The translations under genes and the position numbers were made by a program. Of a stretch of 64,000 bases of DNA, positions 49,177-61,100 are shown piece after piece (position 1 is the stretch's first letter; each line of letters opens with the position of its first letter). Under the pieces are notes generated by a model, which was not told where the DNA came from, did no database searches, and worked only from the letters and a program-made list of their open reading frames with translations. Source of the DNA: Citrus sinensis. Lineage: Eukaryota; Streptophyta; Magnoliopsida; Sapindales; Rutaceae. The stretch lies in the NCBI RefSeq assembly GCF_022201045.2, contig NC_068563.1, positions 28,679,001 to 28,743,000 on the forward strand. The letters are read 5' to 3'.

Positions 49177-49743
49177 ATGGCAGCATCAAATCTATGTCCA
49201 GTGTTTGCCTACACAGTTATCTATGTCACGGACGTGGCCAAATCTGTAGCTTTCTACGCCAAAGCCTTTGATTACACTGTACGCACCTTAGATCATTCTC
49301 ACAGGTGCATATATTTAATCATTCAAAACATTATTATTATATCGGTTAATTAATTGATTGATTAATGAGATTGTGTGTGCTTCGGTTCCGACTGACAGAT
49401 GGGGAGAGCTGGAGAGTGGACAGACGACGAAAGCGTTCACGCGATTGCACCAGCACGAGACCGATGAATTGACCGGTTCGGTTCAGACTCCATCCAGCCC
49501 TCAAAGACAGCCGATCGAGGTTTGTTTTGCTTATGCAGACGTTGATGCTGCCTACAAGGTGCGTCTGGGGATTATCTGAATCTCATATACATCTCTTGTA
49601 CATGCTGTGTGTGTTATTACAATAATTAATGCTACACTTGTTAAATTCAGAGGGCAGTGGAGAACGGTGCGGTGCCGGTGAGCGAGCCGGAGGATAAAGA
49701 ATGGGGAGCTACGTACAAGCATCGAAATAAGGGGAATGGATGA
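49177..49743 (+). pseudogene. Shortened glyoxalase/bleomycin-resistance-fold (VOC) protein gene
   Basis: Three exons, 49177-49304, 49399-49558 and 49651-49743, join in phase to 126 residues: MAASNLCPVFAYTVIYVTDV, a helix AKSVAFYAKAFDYTVRTLDH, then WGELESGQTTKAF and PIEVCFAYADVDAAYKRAVE and AVPVSEPEDKEWG. This is the start of a plant VOC-superfamily protein. Family members normally continue after WG with about 20 more residues forming the last strands (a 'GY.RDIDG..V' pattern). Here the frame ends TYKHRNKGNG. DNA just after WG (ctacgtacaagcatcgaaat) still resembles that coding pattern in another frame, so a deletion of about ten bases probably caused a frameshift. Splice sites are intact and it may still be expressed as a shortened protein. 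The substrate is unknown. Confidence 0.7.
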
Positions 49744-50300
49744 ATGCCATATCGTGAAAATAAATCATAATGAAGGATGTAATTAATGTTGTTCTTTCTT
49801 GACGACATTTTTATAATAACTAATGGTTAAAGAAAAGCAGTACCCATAAATTTTCTTCATTAAGCTTGTGTTTAAGTAGTCTGTTCCATTAATTTTGATG
49901 GTTTCATCATGTTCATGCGGAAATTAATAGTCGAGTCCATTTTTGCTTTTTAGTGTGTGCGCTCGTGTTTGTATGATGGGTTAACATAGAATTTGTAATT
50001 GTCTTTGAGGAAAGGTTGTGTTTGATTAAAGGTTTTTTTTCCCCATTTATTTAAATGAGAGTATTTGATTAAAGTTGAAAGTTGTTAAGAGTGACGCCAG
50101 AATATTAACTAAACTGAAGAGAAGCAGTTGTACTTGCTTAACTTTTAACTAATTAAATTATGTAGTAGTTCGGTATTTTACACAGTAAATGTACTTATTT
50201 GCAGCGGTCAGTAAGAAAAATGATAGTTCACATCACTGAAACGTCACTGCCATGATAATGTTGACATCAATAAAAAAAAAAAATATATATATATATATAT
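49744..50300. other. 3' flank of the glyoxalase-like gene
   Basis: No gene is seen. The stretch ends in an A run and an AT microsatellite (about 50271-50300) that abuts the next transposon. Confidence 0.4.
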
Positions 50301-50301
50301 A

Positions 50302-52651
50302 GGGTAATTTTTTGGATACCTCCCCTGAAGTTTGTCCTTGCTACACTTGAAGAGAATGTATGCATATATTGACATATAGCACCCCTGAACGTTTATAAGG
50401 GTTGGGATACCGTTTGGTAGTTAAGGATAGTAACGTAATTATAAATTTTAAATTTTAAAATAGTAAAAAAGGCCGTGAACTGATTAAAAAAAATCATTGT
50501 GCATCACAGTGACCGACTGAACCTTGCATATTTTCACTCATTTATCTCACTCTTTGATGTCCGTGTAAGGCACACATAATCAATATTAAATTTAAAAAAA
50601 TTTAAAGAATCTTCACTTATGTTGAACTTCTCCCTTATTTTCTCACAATTTATTGTTTTTATTAAATGGGATAATTTTTTTTGCTTCATGACCCAAATTA
50701 CATGCTGCCAATAAAAGACAACTCTACACTGCATATTTCTTGTAAACCTTAAGAAAAATTTGGAACTAATAATTTTGGGTATTGTTTTATCATTGAAGTA
50801 AATTATTTCATTTTCTTAGGAATCACTCACTAGCACGATCATAAACACCTCCAATTTATTATGAATTTATATATTTGGGTTATGTTATTCCACAAGTGGT
50901 TTAGGAGGTTTCAACAAATTATTTATAATCATAATAATAATAATAATAATAATAATAATATAATTATTTTTAAGTACAAATGTTTGTATTTTTTAAAATA
51001 TGTATTTCACTATATACAAGTGTATTAGTTAATTGAACAAATAATAATAAAAATACTAATATACTATATTATATATATATAGCAAATTTACATCTTAAAA
51101 TTTATGAGCTTTTGCACTGCGGAATGTCGTATTATATTATCAATATATTTGAAGTATAATGTTGAAAAGAAGTATCTTTTTCTTTAATAAGACAATGATT
51201 TAATAATTGTTGAATTTTTTAAGACAAATTATTGGGTTGAAATAACAATAAAGACATAAATACACTTTGATAAACTATAATCAAGATTTCATTAACTGAA
51301 AATAAAATAAAACTCACCCGCCCTTTTCTGTTTCTCCCATATCTCTTAATCTTTTTCAGCCTTGTTTTATTTTTTTTCAGCAGTTTCTTGCCCCGAACAA
51401 AATCAAATGCTTTCTGGGTTAAAGTGTCAAAAATAAAAATGATTGATAAAGTAACATTGGACTTCACGATGAGGCAATGTGAAGGGAAAAAAAAGAATTT
51501 TTTTTAATTTTATTTCTACAGTTTCTCTGATAATGGTGGTTGCCATTTCTGAAGAGAACCCAAGGACAAGGTCAAGGCATCCCCTTTTGCCTTCTGAAAA
51601 AACAATGCTCATAATGTTCCTATTGTTAATGGTACAAGGAAACCTAAAGGAAGATTTGTCTCTTCAAGATATTTGTCACCTTCTCCTTCTTCATCTTCAT
51701 CTTTAACAACAGCAACAACAACAGCAAAAAGTCAGAGTCAGAGCCAGAGATTTTCTTCTCTACTTGTGTCTCGTTCAATAAATTCATCGAATTTACCAGC
51801 TTTGGGGACTAAAAGATCACAATCTGTTGATAGAAGGAGGCAGGTGATTGGTTCTAGTCCAAGGGCTATTACCCTAGTTTCAAGCTCTAAGCAAGCAATT
51901 CAAGTCAAGAGCTTTCAACAATAACAAGGATGCTTATTACTTCAACTAGGAGCCTATCCGTTTCGTTTCAAGGTGAGACCTTTTCACTTCCTATTAGTAA
52001 GACTAAAGCTAAGGCAACTCCTGAGACAAGAAGAGGGACTCCAGTGAGAGATCAGCCTTGGCCGGGGAGGACCCAGCAAGGAAATCCTATTTGTCAAGGA
52101 TGTTGGATTCTAGTGTTGAGGGTAAGAAGTTCGTTGGGTATGGATATGGGGCGGGGCGATGGCTGAGTCGTGGTACCAATATTTTATTGAAAATGAGAGT
52201 AGATTGAGCTTGGATTTAAATAATGCTAAGCAAAATAAAGATGGCAATTTGTTGATGAATGAGATTGTGATCTTGTAACTTCTGATGACACTGATAGTGT
52301 TTCATCTGGTATCACCAACACTTCCGGGGTACCAGAATCTGGTGGTGCTGTTGCTTCGCGAATGAAAAAAATACATATTCACTGTTATTATGCATTTGAC
52401 GCCAAAAAACAACAGACGGTCTGCAACTCTGCAGCATTGCTACAAGTATTGTCAAGTCTGCAACTCTGCATTGCTACAAGTACTGTCAGTTGTTGTGCTG
52501 TGGAATGAAGGGTATTATTGTACTTTCATCAACAGAGCAAACGGCATCCTAACGATTATATACGTCCAGGGGTGCTATATGTCAATATATGCATACATTC
52601 TCTCTAAGTGTAATAAGGACAAACCTCAGGGGAGGTATCCAAAAATTACCC
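50302..52651. mobile_element. Pack-type TIR element (MULE-like) carrying a gene fragment
   Basis: The left end (GGGTAATTTTTTGGATACCT, then cccctgaagtttgtcctt, cacttgaagagaatgtatgc, acatatagcacccctg) recurs inverted at the right end with about 85-90% identity over roughly 120 bases. Flanks 'tatatatata' (50292-50301) and 'tatatgtata' (52652-52661) agree at 9 of 10, although this is simple AT sequence. The interior carries part of a QWRF-family gene (51533-52370) and, next to the right TIR, a tandem repeat of about 35 bases ('ctgcaactctgca..ttgctacaagta', about 52420-52490). The MULE assignment rests on end type and duplication length. Confidence 0.8.
51533..52370 (+). pseudogene. Decayed 5' fragment of a QWRF-motif (AUGMIN8/SCO3-like) gene inside the transposon
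   Basis: Pieces in different frames follow the order of a QWRF protein N-terminus: MVVAISEENPRTRSRHPLLP at 51533, then KPKGRFVSS-like, LSPSPSSSSS, ALGTKRSQSVDRRR, MLITSTRSLSVSFQGETFSL PISKTKA (from 51930), RRGTPVRDQPWPGRTQQGN, and near 52290 DDTDSVSSGITN. The family (DUF566) encodes microtubule-associated augmin subunits. The QWRF motif region itself is absent. At least three frame changes and several stops separate the pieces. No introns are evident, which fits the single long first exon of this family as well as a captured fragment. Recognition is from remembered family patterns. Confidence 0.75.
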
Positions 52652-52661
52652 TATATGTATA

Positions 52662-53482
52662 TACTTTTCCACTTTTGATGGTGTTCGAATATCACAGTAA
52701 GTAGTGGCTAACAACTTAACCCTTAGATTAAGCTTGGATTATTTATTTGAAAATCCGCTTGATTTTTTATTAGCCGATCAGTGCATTAACTTCAACGCTC
52801 CTCCATAGTACAACTCTTAACACTCCTTAATGTACTTATTGTTTTGGTTGTATCTTTTGGTCTTGATCATATTCATCTGGCGAAGAAGCTTTTATTGCAT
52901 GGAAGTAATTGGATCAGCAGAGACGTTTGAATTCGATGAGAACGCCCCCTCGAACTAGAACGAAGGAAGAGTTGAAAGAAGCATATATATGAAAAAATAT
53001 CATGAGGCAAAAGCAGAAAGGAGCACGACGGCTACTACTTCAAGACCAAGCGTAACAACAATAGCACATTAAAGAGGAGTGTAAGAATTAATGAGTAAAA
53101 AATCAGACAAAAATATCTAAAAGAAAACATCTAATGCTTGTGGGCTCGGTAAGATTCAAAAGCAGCAAAGATCACGGTGGAATCCTTTTGAAATCAAACC
53201 ACAAGCCATTCTGAGTAGAGCAATCTTCAGACGAACTTAGAGAACGACAGAACATTTGTGATTAAAACTAACCAAAGAACGCTTTTGAATACATGGATGT
53301 TCCCAGTCGTTACAGTGACTTGACCATGCAGAGAAAACGAGAGAGATGGTTGAGAGAACTTCAAAATGCCAGTCTACACAAGACCAAGTACCCACAGAAC
53401 CCAGTTCCCCCCACACAATTAAATCAAGACATTTCCCGTACAAACACATAGGTAGAGAAAAAAAAGAGTGCCTGCAGTTGGT
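52662..53482. other. Intergenic DNA and UBC 3' flank
   Basis: No gene is recognised. The part near 53250-53480 should be the 3' untranslated region of the E2 gene. Confidence 0.4.
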
Positions 53483-56400
53483 TTACAACATTTCTTGTGA
53501 TCTTCTCACACAGCGGCCTACTTTCTTCTTGAAGTCATCTCTCCTGTCTCTCCATTCTTTCTGCAATAAAGATGAAACACGCACTTCAGAAAAGTATGTA
53601 ACAGATTATCTTTTACGAGAGCCATCCATGACCTGATAATGAATGAAATGTGAACCATGCAGGAGGGACACAATAAATGAAAGTTGTTGATATGCTGGAA
53701 CCACCAACCCCCTAATGTCAAATAATCATTAAGATGAGTTGTACTGCATGCTTCAAGAAAAGAATTCATAGATTTAGGACAGCATTGAGAACAGGTTATG
53801 TTTGGACAACCTACATTATGTGGTTTCGGGTCACATGACTAGGCAAGGATGTTTGGAATGTTGGGAGGAGGCATAACTGAAAACAGTTCATATGAACCAA
53901 AAACTCATTGCAATGATGTTAAATGGATGAGAACTGACAATTAATCAGCATCAAACCATGCACATGAGAGAAGAAATTTCCAAAATTGGTTTGTTTTGAT
54001 CATTGAGGACCATATACTACAAGACTCAAAATTAATGACCAACCAATTCCTTCATATGAAAGTACTCAGCTAGCAGGACCGAGTTCGTCAGCCTTCCACC
54101 TTGTAGCACTTACATCTTAGTTGGAAGCAAACATATACGACTTAGATAAGATTACATCAAGAATTGAAAGTTGCAACAACAAAAAATGAAATTCAGCCTA
54201 GGTCTCAATTTTCAAACAATTCAGAGACCCTACAAGTAAGTCAGACTAGAATGAATACAAATTTGCACATTGACAAATTTCAAAGTTGACTTGATTTGTC
54301 AACCTCATAATTAAAATCTGCCCAGTTATCCAACTCAAAGTTAATGCTCTTACATATGGACCACCAAACTAGTTTGGTTCACTGTTATGATGTCAATTCA
54401 AAGTTTATATGAGGAAAGTTTTGAATAAAATTTCAGGCAATAAATAAGTAAATAATAGAAACAAAGCTGCTGATGCAAGAAAATTAGGAAAATAGTAATT
54501 AAAAAGGAAACGTAACATTGCCAAAATTGAAATACAAATTTAAGGCACCCAAAGATAACTTACTGCAGCTTCGACATTTGCAGGAGATTCATCATTAGGA
54601 CTGGAAAGCATTGATATGATACTCAAAACGATACTTTCAACCTATCACATTTAAACAGTCACATGATGTAAATACGTTATCATGTCCAAAACTAATGTAT
54701 AATAGAAGTAAAACAAAATGGTCGAACAATGATGCTTAATACTTCCCACTGCATATTAGCAGGTGGATACAAACATAAACCTACTATTGGACAGATTAAA
54801 GGAAATTACTGCAAAAGAACGTTGATCAAATCAAGGTGCCATCAACAGACAAAGTTCAAGTTGGCACACTTGAAAAAAAGACACATAAAAAAGAGATCTG
54901 CAATAAAATTATAAAATGGAATTTAGTTTAACTTAAAAGATTTACAATCAACAGACCTGTTCATTAATAAAGAAAATTGAAAAAGCTCAATTAACTATCC
55001 CCAGACATTCAAACACTTTCCCACTAGGGCAAATCTCTCTAACATGTAAAACAACAAACTTTTACCTCATTCTACTTCAGATAATTGAGGTATTTTTGTT
55101 AAGTTTAATCATCTTCTATCTTAATCAGTAAAACCATATGTTGAATCCTTTCCAGCAAATTTGAGAATTTAACCTACCAGCTACAATCTTCGGAAAAGAG
55201 TTAAAAATGCTATCTGCCACACATTTGTAACATTTAAATATGCATATAGAACTGATAAAAGCCACAAAGACAGAATCCTAACTATAGGCATTGATGGAGA
55301 ACAAGTTAACATCTAGAAGACATACAGTATGAACAGGCATCCAGCGCTCACTTGCAAGCTCATATCCATTAGGGTCGTCACCTGGAGGATGAAGGATTGA
55401 TATGCAGACACGCCCATCCGGATAGACTGTAGCACAGGAAGCAAGCAAAGTCATTTTGACAGAATGATCTATATGTTGAAAGAAAGTTGGAGTATATAAT
55501 AGTAAACAGCAACTGACCATTAGGATGCCAAATCTCTGTTGTAAACTTCACTGTAGGTGGGCTATTAGGGTAGTTTGATGGAAAGCTCATAATGGCATTG
55601 AAAAATCCCCCCTCACTGTAATAAAAAAGATTTAAAACACATGACAATTCATCCCTTTAAGCAATTAAGGAAAGCCAAGAAAAACAGCTTATTCACCTAG
55701 ATAATGTGATTACAAATACGTAAACCACATACATCACCACATGCAGAGAAACAAAATCATACACACTGCTCAATTCAAAGAACACAAAAATATGGTACAA
55801 ACCAACATCTCAAATACGTTCTATAGCTGCAACCCAACAAGACCATTCAAACCAAACATTAAATGCATTCAAGAATATGATGTTGGACAGCATCCTGAAA
55901 TCACAAGAGAGAAACACATGCATGCCTCCATAGCCTCTGCACAAAACCGATAAATATGGTGACTTTTACAACCAGTAAAACAAGGAGGCAGAGGTGAACC
56001 AATTTGAAAAAGAATTCACTTTAACAGTAGAGAATAATACATTTAACAAAAATTTGTTACTGCTTTCAAGTTATCAAAATTAAACCAAAATACCCAATCT
56101 AATATCACAGCCAAGCCAAGCAGTGATCTCTAGTATCAACCATATCTAAAACCCAGCAACTACTACAGCAGATCATCAGCAAGCAACAGTTTCCTAAAAG
56201 CAATTAAATAACCCAATTTCAAAATACTAAACAAACTATTAGAAACCACACTATTCTAGAAAGCACCGATACCAACAACTTTTTAAAGGTATACCAAAAT
56301 CCGGCTAAATTCAGAATTCAGGTGATAACAATAGATAAAACCCAATACAATCCCGGCAGCACATCAACAAATATCCCAAGTACCCAAAACCCAGGTAAAT

Positions 56401-56833
56401 TAATAAAATAAACCAAAAACATAATCCGATGGGTTGATCTAATCTCAGCAAATAGAATCATTAAAATTTAAACAAAACCCAAATCCCAAAAGCTTTAAAA
56501 CAAAGACAATAAAAATAGAATCACAAGAATTAAACCAAATTAACTATTAAAAAAAAAAACACATACTAAAGAGTATCAGGTGGTCCAATAATTGTAACAC
56601 TCCATTCAAAGATATTTGTCTCATCCACCAACCCGGCAGAAAACCCAGCAACAGGGTTCTTACAAAGATCTGCATATCAAACAAACCGATCATCAAAATC
56701 AACAAACAAATAAAAATAGACACTCATCAAACTAACATGTAATACATGAATTTTGATGGGGAAAAAAACGCTTTTTCCGATGGATACCTTTTAGTTGTTT
56801 TTGCAAGAGGAGACTTGCCTGAGATGCCGCCAT
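53483..56833 (-). CDS. UBC7: Ubiquitin-conjugating enzyme E2, UBC7/UBE2G2 class
   Basis: Six minus-strand exons, 56788-56833, 56567-56669, 55518-55615, 55326-55426, 54564-54641 and 53483-53560, join in phase to 504 bases, 167 residues (usual length 166-167). The UBC fold is complete: [20 protein letters not shown] at the first helix, the HPN motif (80-82), catalytic Cys90 in DGRVCISIL, and the class-specific acidic insertion [17 protein letters not shown] (95-111) found in Ube2g2/Ubc7 and Ube2r but not in most E2s. The enzyme receives ubiquitin from E1 and works with ER-membrane RING ligases in ER-associated degradation, building mainly Lys48 chains. That role comes from the family. The paralogues UBC7, UBC13 and UBC14 of Arabidopsis cannot be told apart here. 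Confidence 0.95.
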
Positions 56834-56923
56834 GATTTTAGTAGAGAGAGAGAGCTGGAATTGGCTCTACCTCTACAGATATTTGAGAGAGAAACTGAGA
56901 ATTAAAACCGACAGTTTTGTGGC

Positions 56924-56982
56924 ATTTTTATAGATTGATTTAGAGAAGGTTCTTTCGGATTGTTGAATGCGGCCCTCACGTG
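56924..56982 (-). promoter_or_regulatory. UBC core promoter: TATA box and G-box
   Basis: On the minus strand CTATAAAAAT lies at 56924-56933, about 90 bases upstream of the start codon, and a G-box CACGTG at 56977-56982. A pyrimidine-rich CT leader (about 56848-56860, seen as gagagagaga on plus) follows. Confidence 0.55.
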
Positions 56983-57282
56983 AGAGTTTCGATTCTATGC
57001 GAGCAGTTTTGTTTCAAGTTGTGCGTTGGCGCGTATTAGGGTGCCACGTAAGCGAAACTGATCTGGCGAACGGCCAAGTGGACAGATTCATTGTACTTTA
57101 TCATTCAGTGGTTGATACCGTACTGTGAGTTTTGCTGGTTTGGGTTCATCTTGTTCGGTTTGCGGGGTCCACGGCAAGGGAAAGTAAAGTTGTGATTGGT
57201 TTTGTAGATTATAATTGCTAAAGGTGAATGAAAAGTTGCAAGGAAACGTAAGACCCAATTTTGTTTTTGTAGGAAAAAGAAT
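56983..57282. other. Upstream region of the E2 gene
   Basis: GC-richer than its surroundings. No gene is seen. Confidence 0.4.
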
Positions 57283-57291
57283 TAATAAATA

Positions 57292-58187
57292 ATGAGAAAA
57301 TATCCGCCGTCCACTAATTTTTTACATTTTTTTTAAAAATACATAATTTTTTTATTTTTTAGCTGAAATCTACCTAAAGTTACATTTTTTTTTACTTTTA
57401 CACTTCCGTTTAGAATCCGTTAAGAAAACTAACGAAAACTTAAAAAAATAACCATTTTACCCCCAAAACGAAAATTACAATTTCATCTTAAAAACATCAA
57501 AAATAATAAGATTTAATGATGAATATCATTATTGGTACTTTAATGAAGTACAAAAAAAATCTTAATTACTAGAGATTATAACTCAATTAATAATAAAACT
57601 CTACTTATCTTAAATTCAATTGAAGATTTGTGAGATTGGCTATTTTTAATACTACTGTTATAATTTAGCATTCTAATTACAGACATATTTAAAAAAAAAA
57701 CCTGCATTTGATGGTTGTGGAATTAATTTATTTATTGACCGATGGGAAGTACAAAAAAAATCTTAATTACTAGAGATTATAACTCAATTAATAATAAAAC
57801 TGTACTTATCTTAAATTCAATTGATGATTTGTGAGATTGGTTATTTTTAATACTACTGTTATAATTTAGCATTCTAATTACAGACATATTTAAAAAAAAA
57901 AACCTGCATTTGATGGTTGTGGAATTAATTTATTTATTGACCGATGGGAAAAATAATTATGTTTAATCTAATTATTTTTTGTAATTTTTAAGGTGAAATT
58001 GTAATTTTCGTTTTGGGGGTAAAATGGTCTTTTTTTAAGTTTCCGTTAGTTTTCTTAACGGATTCCAAACGGAAGTGGAAAAGTAAAAAAAAAATGTAAC
58101 TTTAGGTGGATTCCAGCCAAAAAATGAAGGAATTGTATATTTTTGAAAAAGGTGTAAAAAATAGGTGGACGGTAGATATTTTTTCAT
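57292..58187. mobile_element. MULE-type MITE with about 200-bp inverted repeats
   Basis: The left arm (ATGAGAAAATATCCGCCGTC, later 'ccgttaagaaaactaacg', 'cattttacccccaaaacg') recurs inverted at the right end over about 200 bases with roughly 85% identity. Flanks 'taataaata' (57283-57291) and 'aaataaata' (58188-58196) agree at 8 of 9. The centre is a two-copy tandem duplication. There is no coding sequence. Confidence 0.8.
57546..57948. repeat. Recent 201-bp tandem duplication inside the MITE
   Basis: Copies at 57546-57746 and 57747-57948 both start 'aagtacaaaaaaaatcttaa' and end 'ttatttattgaccgatggg'. They differ at only about three positions plus one A in a homopolymer. They are far more alike than the two arms of the MITE, so the duplication postdates the insertion. 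Confidence 0.93.
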
Positions 58188-58196
58188 AAATAAATA

Positions 58197-61100
58197 AGAG
58201 GGAAAGTAATTAAACAACTATTTTGTTGAGCTTGTCAGACAAATATTTTTAGGTAGTGTTTAGTTTGGAGGAGAGGAAATGAATTTAAATTTTATTTTTA
58301 TTATTTAGTTGGACAAAATATATAGAAATTTAATTTTTATTAAAATTTAATATTTATTATAATGTAGAATTTAAATTTCTTTTATGTTGAAACTAAAATT
58401 TTCAAAATCACCCTTCAATTTTTTTAACTTATTTAATGTCATTAATAATTGTTATTTTATTAATTTAATATTATAAATAATTATATATTAATTAAATTTA
58501 ATAAATAATTTAAGAAACTTAACAAAATAAATAAACTTATTTATTCATTTATTTAATATAAAAATATAAAAATATAAATTAATTGTCATCGGACCTCCGC
58601 CGGATATCACCGGAAACATTTAAATGCTTAGTGGCAAACCAACCACACCTTATCACTGCTGTCGCTGAGAACCATCGCTCCGCCAACCACACATCACGCC
58701 GCAAAAGCAGTATAAAAATAGTTTTGACGGGGGAAGAGAGCTTTCCCCCAAGTCTTTTCCCATTTTTTCCCCCTTTTTCTTTAATATGAGTGGTCGTTTT
58801 CTTGCAGTTTGGCCTTTTAAAAAAAAAAAATTGTTGTTTATTTGTGTTTTGTTGTTAAAATTGTGTTGTACAATTGAACACTATGCCACTTTCTTTTTTG
58901 ATTGGAAATGAGTTTTACATGCAGTAGCTGAGGTGGGTAAACCAAGACTATCCCTAAAATCCCTTTAGCACTTCATTAAGACTTAATGTATAAATTCATT
59001 CGGTCTCCTTTCAGTTATTAGAGATTTTATAGTGTTTATATTTGTATAGATTCTGTTGTTAGGCATCGCTTAATTTAGGCTTGAATCTTAGGTTTTATCC
59101 TATGTAATGTACTTAAACCTGATGTGATCTTATATTTATGCCCTAATGATGTTGTATTATAGGTTATTATTGGTCCTTTGAATGAAAGACATAACTTCCC
59201 TATTAAAATTAAAAAAAAAAAACATGTTAATTTGAATAAATGTAATTACATTAAGCTGAACAATGTTATGTACGTCAAGTTAAATATCAACAGGACAACA
59301 ACTGCATTATTATAATGAGTTTGACATGTCATTGTTAATGGATTTGTTAGGATGATTTATGAAACTCCATTGAGTAGTTAATTCAGCCACTTTTCGCCTA
59401 AAATGAATACAAAACATGGTTATAAAGATAAGTTTTGATTATTTTTGTGGGAAATAATAATTTTATTGATAAAAGATTAAATTAAAAAAATAAATTGTAA
59501 CATCTCCACTTTTAACATACCTGACGTAAGTTATTTGATTAAAAACAAAAAAGGGTAAAACACACATCATCAAATAGGAAAGTCACAAAAAGATAAATGA
59601 CAAATGGCATAAATTATTTGAGCAAATGACAAATGTTCCCTAGTAAACTTTCTTTCGTTTCTTCCCAGATGATAATCAATATTCTAATCCAATTTGCTTT
59701 GAAGGAGCTCACATCTACATCAATCATGAACCAGCCATGGGCACACAGCTTGCATTATGAATGCCACCTGTGACTTTTTTTTATAACCTGACTATTTATC
59801 TCAGTCCATTTACAAAAATCATGCATGTATCAGCTGTATCATAGCATAAGTAGTGACATCAAAATTTTCAAATATTTAAAGTTGTTGGCAAATCAAACAT
59901 CTGGTTTTATCGTAGAGGCAGCCCCAATAAATGGCGATAAGATCAGTTCACATCAATTTTAGGTGAACAGAAATACAAAGTTACGTATAATGTGACTTTC
60001 ATTAACATATGAACTGCACATAATAACTCTAATATTATTTAATTAGATGCATGTCTTGAATTATTGGATGCAACTCATAAATTAAAAAAAATGTTTGGTA
60101 TAGAGAAGCATGAAAGAAAGACGAGAGAAATAATGAAGGAAGAAGTAGAGAGAGAGTAAGTGGGTAGAAAAAGAGAGAGCAAAATTCTCTCATCTTTCTC
60201 TCGTGCTTCTCTCTCTCTAGCACTACTCGTAAATTAAATGTAAGTTTCGCATAATGTAATTTAGCCTCACTCATGATATCTCATACAAGGCATTAGCCGA
60301 CCGGTGCTTCATGGGGCCTGTGTTAATTAGGGTTCATACATAACATGATTGCCTATGTGAGCCAGCTGACAATCAATCGAGAAATTATTCGAAGAGTAAT
60401 GATTGTGATTGATTAAGGATCTTTTAACAGAAAATGAAGAACGAAACAAAACGTAAACGCTGCTTTCATGAAACTTTTTTTCAAAGGACCTTCAATTTGA
60501 TTGGACTTGACACACACACGCAAGCTTTTTCTGATAACCTCGGGGAAACTTTTTAAAAAAAAATCGCTCATCTTGGAATTTAAAAATATTTTTGAAAATA
60601 TCACTCACGATTACAATTTTCACGTACTTAAATGTTTAAATCGAGAAATCACGAGTAGCCCAAAGGTAGGTTCCATTAGAAGTTTAGAACTGAGCCATTG
60701 GCCCATAACAGATTTGACCCATTACTCCGTCAAAGTCTCGGGATAAGGCTTGCCCAAAGCCCAACCTGAGATTATCCATCTCAGTGAACTGATACCCAAT
60801 AAAACTAATTTTATTGGAGGATTATTCCTTCAAATCTATTTTTTTTTTTCCCAATTTCACAACTAACTCCTTATTTGTATTTCTCATTGTACATATGAAC
60901 GAGATACTCTTTCAATAAATTCAGGAGCAACTATTAATGATTCTCACATATTTAATTAGAATTCTCAAAACATGACTGGAATTACCACTCATTGTTCTTT
61001 AATTGTAAAATGTAAATCCTCTCTCTATTTCGTCATTAATAAACTTTCCATTTTACCATAAAATCTCTCTTTTATGACATTAAAATTTATCATTGCTCCC

